A stretch of 64,000 bases of DNA from Rhodosalinus sp041365695 (lineage in GTDB: Bacteria > Pseudomonadota > Alphaproteobacteria > Rhodobacterales > Rhodobacteraceae). Both the position numbers and the translations under genes were made by a program. This document shows positions 53,459 to 62,374 of the stretch, in pieces. The notes below the pieces were generated by a model. It was not told the DNA's origin. It ran no database searches and saw only the letters and a program-made list of their open reading frames with translations. Where the stretch lies: assembly GCF_041365695.1 (NCBI RefSeq), contig NZ_JBGFSJ010000005.1, positions 248,001 to 312,000 on the forward strand, written 5' to 3'. Positions within the stretch are counted from its first letter, which is position 1; the number at the start of each line of letters is the position of its first letter.

Positions 53459-54328
53459 ATGATCGGGCTGGCTGGAATCGCGATCGTTCTCGTCATGGTT
53501 TTCGGCGGGTACCTCCTCGCCGGGGGCAAGGTGGCGATCATCCTTCAGGCGCTGCCTTACGAGCTCATGATGATCCTCGGGGCGGCCATCGGCGCATTCC
53601 TCATCGCCAACGGGATGCCGACGATCCGGCAGACACTCCGCTCCGTCCCGGCCGTATTCAGGGGGCCGCGCTGGCAGCCCGAGGATTACCGCGATCTGCT
53701 CTGCCTGCTTTTCGAGTTGATCCGCCTTGCGAGGCAGAACCCCGTGGCGATCGAGGAACATATCGAGGCGCCCAGCGAATCCGCCATCTTCGCCCGCTAC
53801 CCGCGGATCCTGGCCGACGAGGAGGCGGTGAACCTCATTTGCGACACGATGCGCGCCGCCTCGATGACCTACGACGACCCGCACCAGGTCGAGGAGATCC
53901 TCGAAAAGCGGATGGAGCGCAGTCTGCACCATGCGCTGCACCCCAGCCATGCCCTGCAATCGACGGCGGATGCGCTGCCTGCCCTTGGCATCGTCGCCGC
54001 CGTGCTCGGTGTGATCAAGACCATGGCCTCCATCGACCAGCCGCCCGAGGTGCTGGGCAAACTGATCGCCGGCGCGCTTGTCGGAACCTTCCTCGGCGTG
54101 TTTCTCGCCTACGGGTTCGTCGGCCCCGCCGCGGCGCGCCTGCGCACCGTGGTCGAGGAGGACGCGCATTTCTACCAGCTCATACGGGAGGTTCTGGTGG
54201 CCAATCTGCACAACCATGCCACGAACATCTGCATCGAGGTCGGTCGACAGAACACGCCGGCCGACTTCCGTCCCAGTTTCTCCGAACTCGAAGAGCGGCT
54301 CAAGGCCGTGAAGCAGGCGGCGGCATGA
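53459..54328 (+). CDS. motA: Flagellar motor stator protein MotA
   Basis: 289 residues. Four membrane helices: two at the N-terminus (IAIVLVMVFGGYLLAGG, ELMMILGAAIGAFLIANG), then a cytoplasmic loop with RLARQNPVAIEEHIE, which carries the charged torque region, and two more after ADALPALGIVAAVLGVI, a MotA hallmark. Stator unit with MotB, whose gene is elsewhere in the window. Its stop overlaps the next gene as ATGA. Confidence 0.93.
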   Translation: MIGLAGIAIVLVMVFGGYLLAGGKVAIILQALPYELMMILGAAIGAFLIANGMPTIRQTLRSVPAVFRGPRWQPEDYRDLLCLLFELIRLARQNPVAIEEHIEAPSESAIFARYPRILADEEAVNLICDTMRAASMTYDDPHQVEEILEKRMERSLHHALHPSHALQSTADALPALGIVAAVLGVIKTMASIDQPPEVLGKLIAGALVGTFLGVFLAYGFVGPAAARLRTVVEEDAHFYQLIREVLVANLHNHATNICIEVGRQNTPADFRPSFSELEERLKAVKQAAA

Positions 54329-56703
54329 CCCGCGGGCTTCTTCTCTCGATCGCCGTCGCCGCCCTGTCCGCAACACCCGTCCACGCACAGACGATCGGGG
54401 TGCGCACGGGAGAGCACGAGGGCTTCACCCGGGTCGCGCTTGATCTTCCGGAACCAATCGACTGGACGCTCCAGACCGTGCCCGGCGCCGCAGTGCTCAG
54501 CTTTGCCAAGGCGGATGTCGAGTTCGAGCTGGCGGGCGCTTTCCGGAGGATATCGCGTGCCCGTCTCGCATCGCTCACACCTGATGCGGACCCGGGAACG
54601 CTGCGCCTCGGTCTTGCCTGCGCGTGCCGGATCTCGACGCATCTGAACGGTCCCCGCATGCTGGTGATCGACATCGCGGATCCGCCGTCATCCGCCGCGA
54701 CGGAGAAGGCGGTACGGCCGTCCGGACGCCCTTGGGCGCTGCCGCTCTTTCCGGAAAGGAGCGAAGTGCGCACCGCGTCATTCAGGACCGCGGTTCTGGC
54801 ACCGCTCCCCGAGAGGCTGTCCCCATCGCAACTCTTCGACGAACCTGTCGGCCCGCGTATCGCAACGGACGGAGAGGTCGGCGAGCGAACCGGTGGTTCT
54901 GTGGCTCAGGAAACATCGCTTCGGGAGGCAGAGGCCCGTCTTGCCGAGCAATTCGCGCGCGCGGTGTCCCAGGGACTGCTGGCGACCCGGCGGGGGCCCA
55001 TTCCATCGGAGCCCGGATCGGGCGGCGAGACCCGTGCCGACGATGCGGATCTTGCTGGCCCAAAGGACGCCTCGGGCGGCAGGCCTGAACAAGAGACCGA
55101 AACCATGACGCGCGACGCCCCGCTTCGCGCCATAACGGCGCTCGATGCGGTCCAGATTCGCCCGGGCATGCGTCAGCAACCGGAGGCGGGAACCTGTCTT
55201 CCCGCGCCGACCCTGGACGTGGCCAGCTGGGGCAACGACGAGCCGTTCCCGCACCAGCTCGCCCGGGCGCGAGACCGCATCGCCAGCTACGAAAGAACGC
55301 CAAGCACCGAGTCGGTCATCGCTCTTGCGAGACTCTATCTTCACTTCGGTTTCGGCGCGGAGGCGCGGGCGACCCTGCGCCTGGCGCAGATCGAGGATGA
55401 AACCCGCGCGCCCCTCCTCGCCCTCGCGGCTGTCATGGATGGCGACGCCGCACCAATGGATCCGCTTCCAGCCCAGGCCCAGTGTCCGGATCCCGGCCCG
55501 CTGTGGGCGCTTCTGGCAACCTCTCCGGAGCCGCGCGTTTCACCCGAGATGGCGGAAGCCGTCCGGCGCAGCTTCGTGGCGCTTCCGCAGCATCTTCGCC
55601 GGCATCTGGGCCCGCGGCTCGTCGACAAGCTTCGCGAGGGCGGTCGGCCCGACGCGGCGCATGCCTTGCTGCGCGCACTCGACCGGCTCGATGGTTTCTT
55701 CGATGGCGCGGGCGCACTTGCCGCCGCGCAACTGTCGGCCGAGCGTGGCGACATCCGCGATGCGGAAGCGCGCCTGGCCGCCATCATCGCGCGGGACGGG
55801 TCCGACGCTCCCGAGGCGTTGGCAACATTGGTGCGCGGGCGCGCCGAAAGGGGAGAGCCCATCGCGCCCGAGATGGCCAAGCGCGCCGCGATCTACGCAC
55901 ATGAAGCACGAGGCACCGCGGCGGAGAAGGATATCGCACGTGCGCACGTGATGGCGCTTGCCGCTTCCGGAGCACACCGGGCCGCCATCGACGAACTGGT
56001 CGAAACGGGTTGGCCGGGCCGCGATCCGGCCGCCGCCACGGTGCTTGGGCGGCTGGCGTCCGATGCGCCCGACGCGGTCTTTGTTTCCGGGACGCTCAGG
56101 CTCGCGGCGGCCACCGCCGCGGATCTGCCTCCTGCGATCGGAACGGCGGTCGGCCGACGCCTTCTCGACCTGGGCTTTCTCGAAACTGCCGAACCCTATC
56201 TTTCAGCCGGGATGAACGATGCCCCGGTGACCGCCCGTTCCGAAAGGGCGATCGAAAGGGCGCGGCTGGCGCTGGCCACCGGCCGTCCGCGGCGGGCCGA
56301 AGCGGAGCTTCTTGGCGTCGACGGGGCAGCGGCAGATGCGCTCCGCGCGGAGGCGCGCCTCAAGACCGGCGACCGCGATGCGGCCGTCGAGGCCTTTCTC
56401 GCATCCGACCGTCCCGCCGATGCCCAGCGCGCCGCATGGCTTGCCGGTGATTGGGACAGGCTTGCGGACGGGAACGACCCGATCCTGGCGCGGGCCGCGC
56501 AAATTCTCGCTGAAGTGCAGGCGACGCCGGCGGAACTCGAGGGCCCGGAGCCATCCTCGGACGACCCCGAGGCGCCTGGCGACGAGGCTGCCGGGGAAAT
56601 CACCCTTTCCGCGTCGCGCGCGACGCTCGGGCGATCCGAGGAGGCGCGCGCGATCCTCGAAGACCTGCTCGCCCGTTTCCCAGCCGAGGAACCGCCTCGC
56701 TAG
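54325..56703 (+). CDS. Large periplasmic protein of the flagellar cluster (AMIN-like + helical repeats), unknown function
   Basis: 792 residues. Signal peptide to about residue 21 (SIAVAALSATPVHA). Residues ~22-115 (VRTGEHEGFTRVALDLPEPI, GPRMLVIDI) resemble an AMIN domain, a peptidoglycan-directed module. A Pro/Ala-rich linker follows, and residues ~310-790 are Ala-rich paired helices (ARLYLHFGFGAEARATLRLAQ, AEPYLSAGMNDAP) like TPR units. Not recognised as a core flagellar component. Coupled to motA (ATGA), so a stator or motor function is likely. From memory, fla2-type systems of Cereibacter need a periplasmic protein MotK with MotE; this could be its counterpart, unverified. Confidence 0.75.
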   Translation: MTRGLLLSIAVAALSATPVHAQTIGVRTGEHEGFTRVALDLPEPIDWTLQTVPGAAVLSFAKADVEFELAGAFRRISRARLASLTPDADPGTLRLGLACACRISTHLNGPRMLVIDIADPPSSAATEKAVRPSGRPWALPLFPERSEVRTASFRTAVLAPLPERLSPSQLFDEPVGPRIATDGEVGERTGGSVAQETSLREAEARLAEQFARAVSQGLLATRRGPIPSEPGSGGETRADDADLAGPKDASGGRPEQETETMTRDAPLRAITALDAVQIRPGMRQQPEAGTCLPAPTLDVASWGNDEPFPHQLARARDRIASYERTPSTESVIALARLYLHFGFGAEARATLRLAQIEDETRAPLLALAAVMDGDAAPMDPLPAQAQCPDPGPLWALLATSPEPRVSPEMAEAVRRSFVALPQHLRRHLGPRLVDKLREGGRPDAAHALLRALDRLDGFFDGAGALAAAQLSAERGDIRDAEARLAAIIARDGSDAPEALATLVRGRAERGEPIAPEMAKRAAIYAHEARGTAAEKDIARAHVMALAASGAHRAAIDELVETGWPGRDPAAATVLGRLASDAPDAVFVSGTLRLAAATAADLPPAIGTAVGRRLLDLGFLETAEPYLSAGMNDAPVTARSERAIERARLALATGRPRRAEAELLGVDGAAADALRAEARLKTGDRDAAVEAFLASDRPADAQRAAWLAGDWDRLADGNDPILARAAQILAEVQATPAELEGPEPSSDDPEAPGDEAAGEITLSASRATLGRSEEARAILEDLLARFPAEEPPR

Positions 56704-56761
56704 GCCGCGTGATTACCGAATCTCAACGGACAGGCGGCTAGATCGAGGCCACCGCTGCAGA

Positions 56762-57511
56762 ATGCGCCGGAGTGCCGAATTGACTCAGACATCGCGAGTG
56801 TCCCGCTCTTCCCTCCTGGCACGGCGCGTGTGCGAGACGCTCGCCCTTTTCCTCGCGACCACGCTGGCCGCCGGGGCCGACGCCGACCGAACGGCCGAAC
56901 TCTGCGACAGCGCCGCCGTCCGCGCCGCTGCCGAAACGGGCGTTCCGGCGGAGGTGCTGCTTGCCATCACGCGAACGGAAACAGGCCGCTCGAAGGCCGG
57001 ATCTGTCAGACCCTGGCCCTGGACGGTCAACATGGAAGGTGCCGGACACTGGTTCGACTCGCGCAAGGCCGCGCTCGGCTACGCCGCACGCCACCATGCG
57101 CGTGGCGCGCGCAGTTTCGACGTGGGCTGCTTCCAGCTGAACTATCGGTGGCACGGCCACGCCTTCACCTCGATCGACCAGATGTTCGAGCCTCTGGCCG
57201 GGGCGCGATACGCCGCGCGTTTCCTTTCCGAGCTCAAAACGGAAACGGGCGACTGGCTCGCCGCCGCTGCGGCCTACCATTCGCGCACCCCGGCCCTGGC
57301 CGCGCGTTACCGCGCACGCTTCGTGCGTCACCTCGATGCGCTGCGCGATGGATCGGCCGTCGACCATGCCGGCGATGCGCGGCAATCCGATACGGCGGGG
57401 CCCAGGGAAAACGGCTTCCCGCTGCTGCGCCCGGGGCCCCGCGGACCGCTCGGGTCTCTGGTGCCGGCACTCGTCGCGGGGCCGCCTCTCCTCGCCCAGC
57501 CGGGAGGGTGA
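56762..57511 (+). CDS. Flagellum-associated lytic transglycosylase (SLT domain, SltF-like)
   Basis: 249 residues. N-terminal signal-like segment (LALFLATTLAAGADA), then an SLT lysozyme-like domain: AITRTETGRSKAG with the catalytic Glu, and FDVGCFQLNYRWHG. Opens peptidoglycan for rod growth. Its place between the 792-aa gene and flhA suggests the flagellar muramidase, SltF-like, replacing the FlgJ muramidase domain. A low-complexity tail follows. Start ATG at 56762; a TTG a few codons in is possible. Confidence 0.8.
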   Translation: MRRSAELTQTSRVSRSSLLARRVCETLALFLATTLAAGADADRTAELCDSAAVRAAAETGVPAEVLLAITRTETGRSKAGSVRPWPWTVNMEGAGHWFDSRKAALGYAARHHARGARSFDVGCFQLNYRWHGHAFTSIDQMFEPLAGARYAARFLSELKTETGDWLAAAAAYHSRTPALAARYRARFVRHLDALRDGSAVDHAGDARQSDTAGPRENGFPLLRPGPRGPLGSLVPALVAGPPLLAQPGG

Positions 57512-57514
57512 GAG

Positions 57515-59602
57515 GTGCCCGCCTTCGTGCCCTCCGCGCTATTCCGGCCCACGGTCCTGCTCGCCCTGGCGCTGATGGCCGTGATCGCGATGATGATCGT
57601 GCCCATGCCGGCCTGGGTTCTCGACATCGGGCTCGCCGCGTCCTTCGCGCTGGCCATCCTCATCTTCACCGTGACCCTCTTCATCGAGCGGCCGCTTGAC
57701 TTTTCGGCGTTTCCCTCGGTTCTGCTCGCCTCGCTCATGCTGCGGCTCTCGCTCAACGTTTCCTCGACGAAACTCATCATCGGCCAGGGGCATACCGGTA
57801 CCGATGCCGCCGGGGAGGTGATCGAGGGCTTCGCGAGTTTCGTGATGGGCGGCAGCGTTCTTCTCGGGCTCGTCGTCTTCTGCGTGCTTTTGATCGTGAA
57901 TTTTGCCGTCATCACGAAAGGCGCGGCGCGCATGGCCGAGGTGGGCGCGCGTTTCGCGCTCGACGCGATGCCCGGCAAGCAACTCGCCATCGACAGCGAC
58001 GTGTCCGCCGGCGCCATAGACCACGCCGAGGCGAAGACCCGGCGCGAGCGCGAACAGCAGGAGACCACCTTCTTCGGCTCGCTCGACGGTGCCTCGAAAT
58101 TCGTCAAGGGTGATGCCATAGCCGGTCTGCTGATCACGCTTCTGAACCTGGTGATGGGTCTCGTGATGGGCATCGTGGTCCATGACATGCCGCTCGGCCA
58201 GGCGGCGGAGACCTATGCGATACTTACCGTCGGCGACGGGCTGGTCAGCCAGATCCCTGCCGTCATCATCTCGATCGCGGCCGGGCTGCTGCTCGCACGG
58301 GGGGGCGCGGTGGGCGCGACGGACCGGGCCATCTTCGCTCAGCTCGGGGCGCATCCGGCCGCGCTTGGCACCGTTGCGGTACTAATGGGCCTCTTCGCGC
58401 TGGTCCCGGGCCTGCCTTTCGTGCCCTTCGTCGCGGGCGCCACCGCACTGGGTCTCGGGGCCTGGGCGCTGGCGCGCCGTGCCGAGCGTGCGGAAGGCGC
58501 ACAGGATGACGGGGCCGAGGCGCCCGCGCCCGTGCCAGAGCGACCCATGGGCGACATGCTCGAGGTGGACGACATCCACGTCCAGTTCGCTCCCGACCTC
58601 GTGGACATGGTGCTCGATCCCGGAACCGGGCTCGAGGCGCGCATCACGAACCTGCGGGCGCATGTCGCGACCGCCTACGGCGTGATCCTTTCCGAGATCC
58701 GGCTCACCGACGACGATTCGCTTCCCGAGGGAAGTTACGCGGTACGCATCCATGGGGTGGAACAGACGCGCGCGCGCCTTCGTCCGGGCCAGGTGCTGGC
58801 CCTCCGCGCCGAGGGTGACACCGCGCTGCCGGCCGGCGAGGACGTGGCCGAACCGGTTTACGGCGCGCCCGCGCGCTGGATCCCGGCCGCGGTGCAGGAG
58901 GAGGCCGCGTTTACCGGGGCGACCCTGGTATCCCCGGCGGAAGTGCTGGCCACGCATCTTCTGGAGACGATCAAGCGCAATCTTGCCCGGCTTCTGACCC
59001 ACAAGGCGATGCGCCGGCTGCTCGACGAGATGGTCAACCTTTCGGATCCCGCGCGTGCCGAGGCCAATCGCCGGCTCCTCGACGAGCTCGTACCCGACAA
59101 GGTGCCGCTGGACCTGCTGCACCGGGTGCTTCGCCTGCTGCTCGAAGAGCAGGTGTCGATCCGCAACCTGCCCCTGATCCTCGAAGCGGTGGCCGAGGCG
59201 CGCCTTGCTCACACGAGGGCGGAGGCCGTGTGCGAAGAGGTGCGCCAGCGCCTTGGTTTCCAGCTGGTCGCCGCGCTCCGGCGCGACGACGGGACGCTGC
59301 CGCTCGTGCAGCTCGCCTCCGACTGGGAAGAGACCTTCGCGGCCTACCAGCTCGAGGGGGATCGCGGCGGCCTCGACGTGGCGCTGCCGCCAGAGGCGTT
59401 CAACCGCCTTGCCGACGGACTTGCCGCGGAAATGGCCGCGGCCTCCGAGCGCGGCCTTTCGCCGGCACTTGTCACCTCGACCCGGCGCCGCCGCTTTCTC
59501 CGAACCGTGATGGCCGCCAAGGGTGTGTCGAACCCGGTCCTCTCCTTCGAGGAGATCGGGCTCGAGGCACGGCCCGTGCTCGTGGGGACGGTGGCGGCAT
59601 GA
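57515..59602 (+). CDS. flhA: Flagellar export gate protein FlhA
   Basis: 695 residues from GTG at 57515. Eight membrane helices in the first ~320 residues, with the FHIPEP-type loop (SSTKLIIGQGHTGTDAAG, FAVITKGAARMAEVGARFALDAMPGKQ). Then a large cytoplasmic domain (PVYGAPARWIP and the ring-forming LRLLLEEQVSIRNLPLILEA). Export gate ring partner. The gene starts 3 bp after the SLT stop and overlaps fliR (ATGA). Confidence 0.95.
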   Translation: MPAFVPSALFRPTVLLALALMAVIAMMIVPMPAWVLDIGLAASFALAILIFTVTLFIERPLDFSAFPSVLLASLMLRLSLNVSSTKLIIGQGHTGTDAAGEVIEGFASFVMGGSVLLGLVVFCVLLIVNFAVITKGAARMAEVGARFALDAMPGKQLAIDSDVSAGAIDHAEAKTRREREQQETTFFGSLDGASKFVKGDAIAGLLITLLNLVMGLVMGIVVHDMPLGQAAETYAILTVGDGLVSQIPAVIISIAAGLLLARGGAVGATDRAIFAQLGAHPAALGTVAVLMGLFALVPGLPFVPFVAGATALGLGAWALARRAERAEGAQDDGAEAPAPVPERPMGDMLEVDDIHVQFAPDLVDMVLDPGTGLEARITNLRAHVATAYGVILSEIRLTDDDSLPEGSYAVRIHGVEQTRARLRPGQVLALRAEGDTALPAGEDVAEPVYGAPARWIPAAVQEEAAFTGATLVSPAEVLATHLLETIKRNLARLLTHKAMRRLLDEMVNLSDPARAEANRRLLDELVPDKVPLDLLHRVLRLLLEEQVSIRNLPLILEAVAEARLAHTRAEAVCEEVRQRLGFQLVAALRRDDGTLPLVQLASDWEETFAAYQLEGDRGGLDVALPPEAFNRLADGLAAEMAAASERGLSPALVTSTRRRRFLRTVMAAKGVSNPVLSFEEIGLEARPVLVGTVAA

Positions 59603-60366
59603 CGCTGGCAGAGGCCGCCGGCGTGGCGGAGGCCACCTTCTGGCATTCCGTGGCGGTGTTCCTGCGGGTCGGTGCGGCGATGGCGGTGTTGCCGGCCTTC
59701 GGCTCGCAAAGCGTTCCGCTGCGGATCCGGGCGGTTGCCGCCATCGCGTTTACCGCAGTGGTGGCGCCTGCGGTGCCGCCGCTCTTCGCCGGTCCGCCCG
59801 ATCTTCCACGCCTTGTGCGGTTCCTGGCCACCGAGACGCTCGCGGGCCTCGCCTTCGGTCTCGCGCTGCGCCTTTTCGTGCTGGCCCTGCAGACGGCTGG
59901 CGCCATCGCCGCCAACGCGATTTCCCTCGCGCAGCTTCTCGGGGGCGCCCAGCCGGAGCCGACGCCGGCCATAGGGCATGTGCTCGTGCTGGCCGGCCTG
60001 GCGATCGCCGTTTCGGCCGGCCTGCATGTGCGCCTCGCGGAATACCTCGTGCACTCCTACGCGCTGCTGCCGGCCGGCGGATTTCCCGACGCAGCCGCCA
60101 TGGCGGGCTGGGGATCAAGCCAGGTCGCGAAGGCTTTCGCGCTGGCCTTCTCGCTCGCCGCGCCGTTCCTGATCCTGTCGCTGCTCTACAACCTGACTCT
60201 CGGTGCGATCAGCAAGGCGATGCCGCAGCTCATGGTGGCGTTCGTGGGGGCGCCGGTGATCACCCTGGGCGGACTCGCGCTTTTTGCGCTGGCGGCGCCG
60301 CTCATGCTGACGATCTGGCACGAGGCTTTGCTCGCGTATCTCGCCGATCCGCGCGGGACACCCTAA
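59599..60366 (+). CDS. fliR: Flagellar export gate protein FliR
   Basis: 255 residues, about six membrane helices, ending LAYLADPRGTP. Family pieces: FLRVGAAMAVLPAFGSQSVPLRIR and LQTAGAIAANAISLAQLLGG. Coupled to flhA and flhB by ATGA/TAATG overlaps. FliQ is not in the window. Confidence 0.92.
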   Translation: MTLAEAAGVAEATFWHSVAVFLRVGAAMAVLPAFGSQSVPLRIRAVAAIAFTAVVAPAVPPLFAGPPDLPRLVRFLATETLAGLAFGLALRLFVLALQTAGAIAANAISLAQLLGGAQPEPTPAIGHVLVLAGLAIAVSAGLHVRLAEYLVHSYALLPAGGFPDAAAMAGWGSSQVAKAFALAFSLAAPFLILSLLYNLTLGAISKAMPQLMVAFVGAPVITLGGLALFALAAPLMLTIWHEALLAYLADPRGTP

Positions 60367-61460
60367 TGGAGTCCGGTCAGGACGAAGCGGCGGAGAAGTC
60401 GCACGAGCCTTCCGCCCGTAAGCTGGAGGAGGCGCGCAAACGCGGAGAGGTGCCGCGGTCGACAGACCTGGCCACCGCGGCGGCCTATGCGGGGCTTCTG
60501 CTTGCGCTGGCCGCCGGGGGCGGTTGGGCCGTGGAACGCGCGGGGGGCGCGATGGCCGCGCTGGTTGGCCGCGCCGACGTCCTTGCGCCGCTTTTCTTCG
60601 AGGGGGCCTCCACTGCCCCGGCGGGTGCGCTTGCCGCGGCGCTTGCCGGGCCGATGGCGCTCTGGTTCGGGCTGCCGGGGCTCGCCGCGCTTCTCGCGCT
60701 GATCGCGCAGCGCGCCGTGACGGTGACCCCGTCGAAGCTTGCGCCGAAACTCAACCGCATCTCGCCCATCTCCGGCGCGCAGAACAAGTTCGGTCGGAAA
60801 GGCCTTTTCGAATTCGCCAAGAGCACGGCGAAGCTTTGCATCTTCACGCTTTGCCTTGCCCTGTTTCTCGCCGATCGGCTGCCGCGCGTGCTGGCGAGCC
60901 TGCGAAGCCCCCCGGGACCGGCGAGCGCGGAAATGGCGCGCCTGATGGTGGAATTCCTGGGCGTGGTGCTGGTGATCTCCATCGCTATCGGCGCAGTGGA
61001 TTTCCTCTGGCAGCATGCCGAGCATCGCCGGCATAACCGAATGTCCCACAAGGAACTGCGCGACGAGGCCCGGGAATCGGAGGGCGATCCCTACCTGAAG
61101 CAGGCCAGACGTGGTCGTGCGGAGGCGCTCGCCACGAACCGCATGTTGCAGGACGTGCCGGCGGCCGACGTGGTGATCGTGAACCCCACGCGGGTCGCCG
61201 TGGCGCTCCGCTGGAACCGGGAGGCGGGAAGCGCCCCGGTCTGCGTCGCGAAGGGCGTGGGCGAGATCGCCGCGCGGATCCGCGAACTGGCCGCCGAGTC
61301 GGGTGTGCCGATCCGCCGCGATCCGCCGACCGCGCGGGCGCTCTGGGCCGCCGTGGTGATCGGCGAAGAGATCGCGCCGGAACATTACCGGCCCGTGGCC
61401 GCAGCCATCCGGTTTGCCGAGGACATGCGCGCCCGCGCCCGGGCCCGGGGCCGCGCATGA
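60366..61460 (+). CDS. flhB: Flagellar export substrate-switch protein FlhB
   Basis: 364 residues. Opening EAAEKSHEPSARKLEEARKRGEVPRS, four membrane helices, and a cytoplasmic domain. The autocleavage motif reads N273-P-T-R276 (DVVIVNPTRVAVALRW), where nearly all FlhB/SctU proteins have NPTH. The N-P cleavage bond is kept; only the fourth residue differs. Start overlaps the fliR stop by one base. Confidence 0.93.
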   Translation: MESGQDEAAEKSHEPSARKLEEARKRGEVPRSTDLATAAAYAGLLLALAAGGGWAVERAGGAMAALVGRADVLAPLFFEGASTAPAGALAAALAGPMALWFGLPGLAALLALIAQRAVTVTPSKLAPKLNRISPISGAQNKFGRKGLFEFAKSTAKLCIFTLCLALFLADRLPRVLASLRSPPGPASAEMARLMVEFLGVVLVISIAIGAVDFLWQHAEHRRHNRMSHKELRDEARESEGDPYLKQARRGRAEALATNRMLQDVPAADVVIVNPTRVAVALRWNREAGSAPVCVAKGVGEIAARIRELAAESGVPIRRDPPTARALWAAVVIGEEIAPEHYRPVAAAIRFAEDMRARARARGRA

Positions 61461-61888
61461 CGCCCGATTGGGACCTCCTCGCCCGTCTCGCCGAGCTGCG
61501 TTTTCGCCAGGATGCGGAACGGCTGGCCGCGCTTCGGCGGGAGGCGGCGGAGCTGCGCGAGGCGCGCATGCGCCTCGATGCCGAGGGTCGCGCCGCCGTG
61601 CTTTCCCGCCCGGTCGATGGCGGTGCCGCGCTTGCCGCCTGCGAGCTCTGGCGGGGCTGGGCCCGGGCGCGCCGTGTCGACCTCGCCACGCGGGAAGCGG
61701 AATTGCGCGCCAGGGAGGGTATCGCCGCCGCCGGGCTGCGCCGCAGCTTCGGGCGGCGCGAGGCCGTGGCCCGCGAAGCGGCGCGGGCCGAGGCCGCCGC
61801 GGCACACAAGGAGGCGCTCCGCGACGGAGAGCGCCTTTTGTCCGCAGTTTGTGTCAAGACGTCGGCGGGGCCGCGTCAGAGATCCTGA
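61457..61888 (+). CDS. Small coiled-coil flagellar-cluster protein (possible FliJ analogue)
   Basis: 143 residues, Arg/Ala/Glu-rich, almost wholly helical, with heptads (LARLAELRFRQDAERLAALRREAAELREARMRL region). No recognised motif. Coupled to flhB (ATGA). Its shape and place suggest a FliJ-like export accessory that bridges ATPase and FlhA, but this is inference. Overlaps the convergent fliL2 by 13 bases. Confidence 0.6.
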   Translation: MTPDWDLLARLAELRFRQDAERLAALRREAAELREARMRLDAEGRAAVLSRPVDGGAALAACELWRGWARARRVDLATREAELRAREGIAAAGLRRSFGRREAVAREAARAEAAAAHKEALRDGERLLSAVCVKTSAGPRQRS

Positions 61889-62361
61889 CGCGCCATCTCG
61901 ACGATCAGAACCTGGTCGATCGTGCCAGGCATGATGCGCCGCGCCGCCTCTGTCAGCTGCCGGCGCAGCGGATCCAGCGCGGCAGTGTCGGTGAACGCGC
62001 CCGCGAAGCCGCCGACATTGGCGTGATCGAACATGACCTGCAGCAGCGTGTCCCGGAGTTTGGGTTCACGCGCGAAGATCGCCTCGCCGGCGCCGGGCAT
62101 GGCCTCGAGCCCGATGGCCAGAACGACCATGGCGGCAACGCGGCCCTCCTCCAGGACGGGGACGACGAATTGCTGGTCCAGTCGCACGTAATCCCGTTCT
62201 CCGGGAGGGGGGGCCTCGTCCAGCGTTCCGGCGGCGCTTTCGGCGTTTTCCGCGGTCTCCGCGTCGACGCCCGGCTCCGAAGTGGGGCGGAAGGCGTAAC
62301 CCGCCCCCACTCCGGCCGCGAGACCCGCGACCGCCATCAGGACCGGCAGCAGTTTGCGCAT
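61876..62361 (-). CDS. Second FliL-family protein
   Basis: 161 residues. N-terminal membrane anchor (LLPVLMAVAGLAAGVGAGYAF) and a FliL-type periplasmic domain (DYVRLDQQFVVPVLEEGRVAAMVVLAIGLEA ... DQVLIVEMARQDL). Diverged from the fliL at 51888, suggesting a second role near the rod/L-ring. ATG at 62361 with GGAGC upstream; a GTG two codons earlier is possible. It follows flgH on the minus strand. Confidence 0.78.
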   Translation of the reverse strand: MRKLLPVLMAVAGLAAGVGAGYAFRPTSEPGVDAETAENAESAAGTLDEAPPPGERDYVRLDQQFVVPVLEEGRVAAMVVLAIGLEAMPGAGEAIFAREPKLRDTLLQVMFDHANVGGFAGAFTDTAALDPLRRQLTEAARRIMPGTIDQVLIVEMARQDL

Positions 62362-62374
62362 GTTCACGCTCCGC

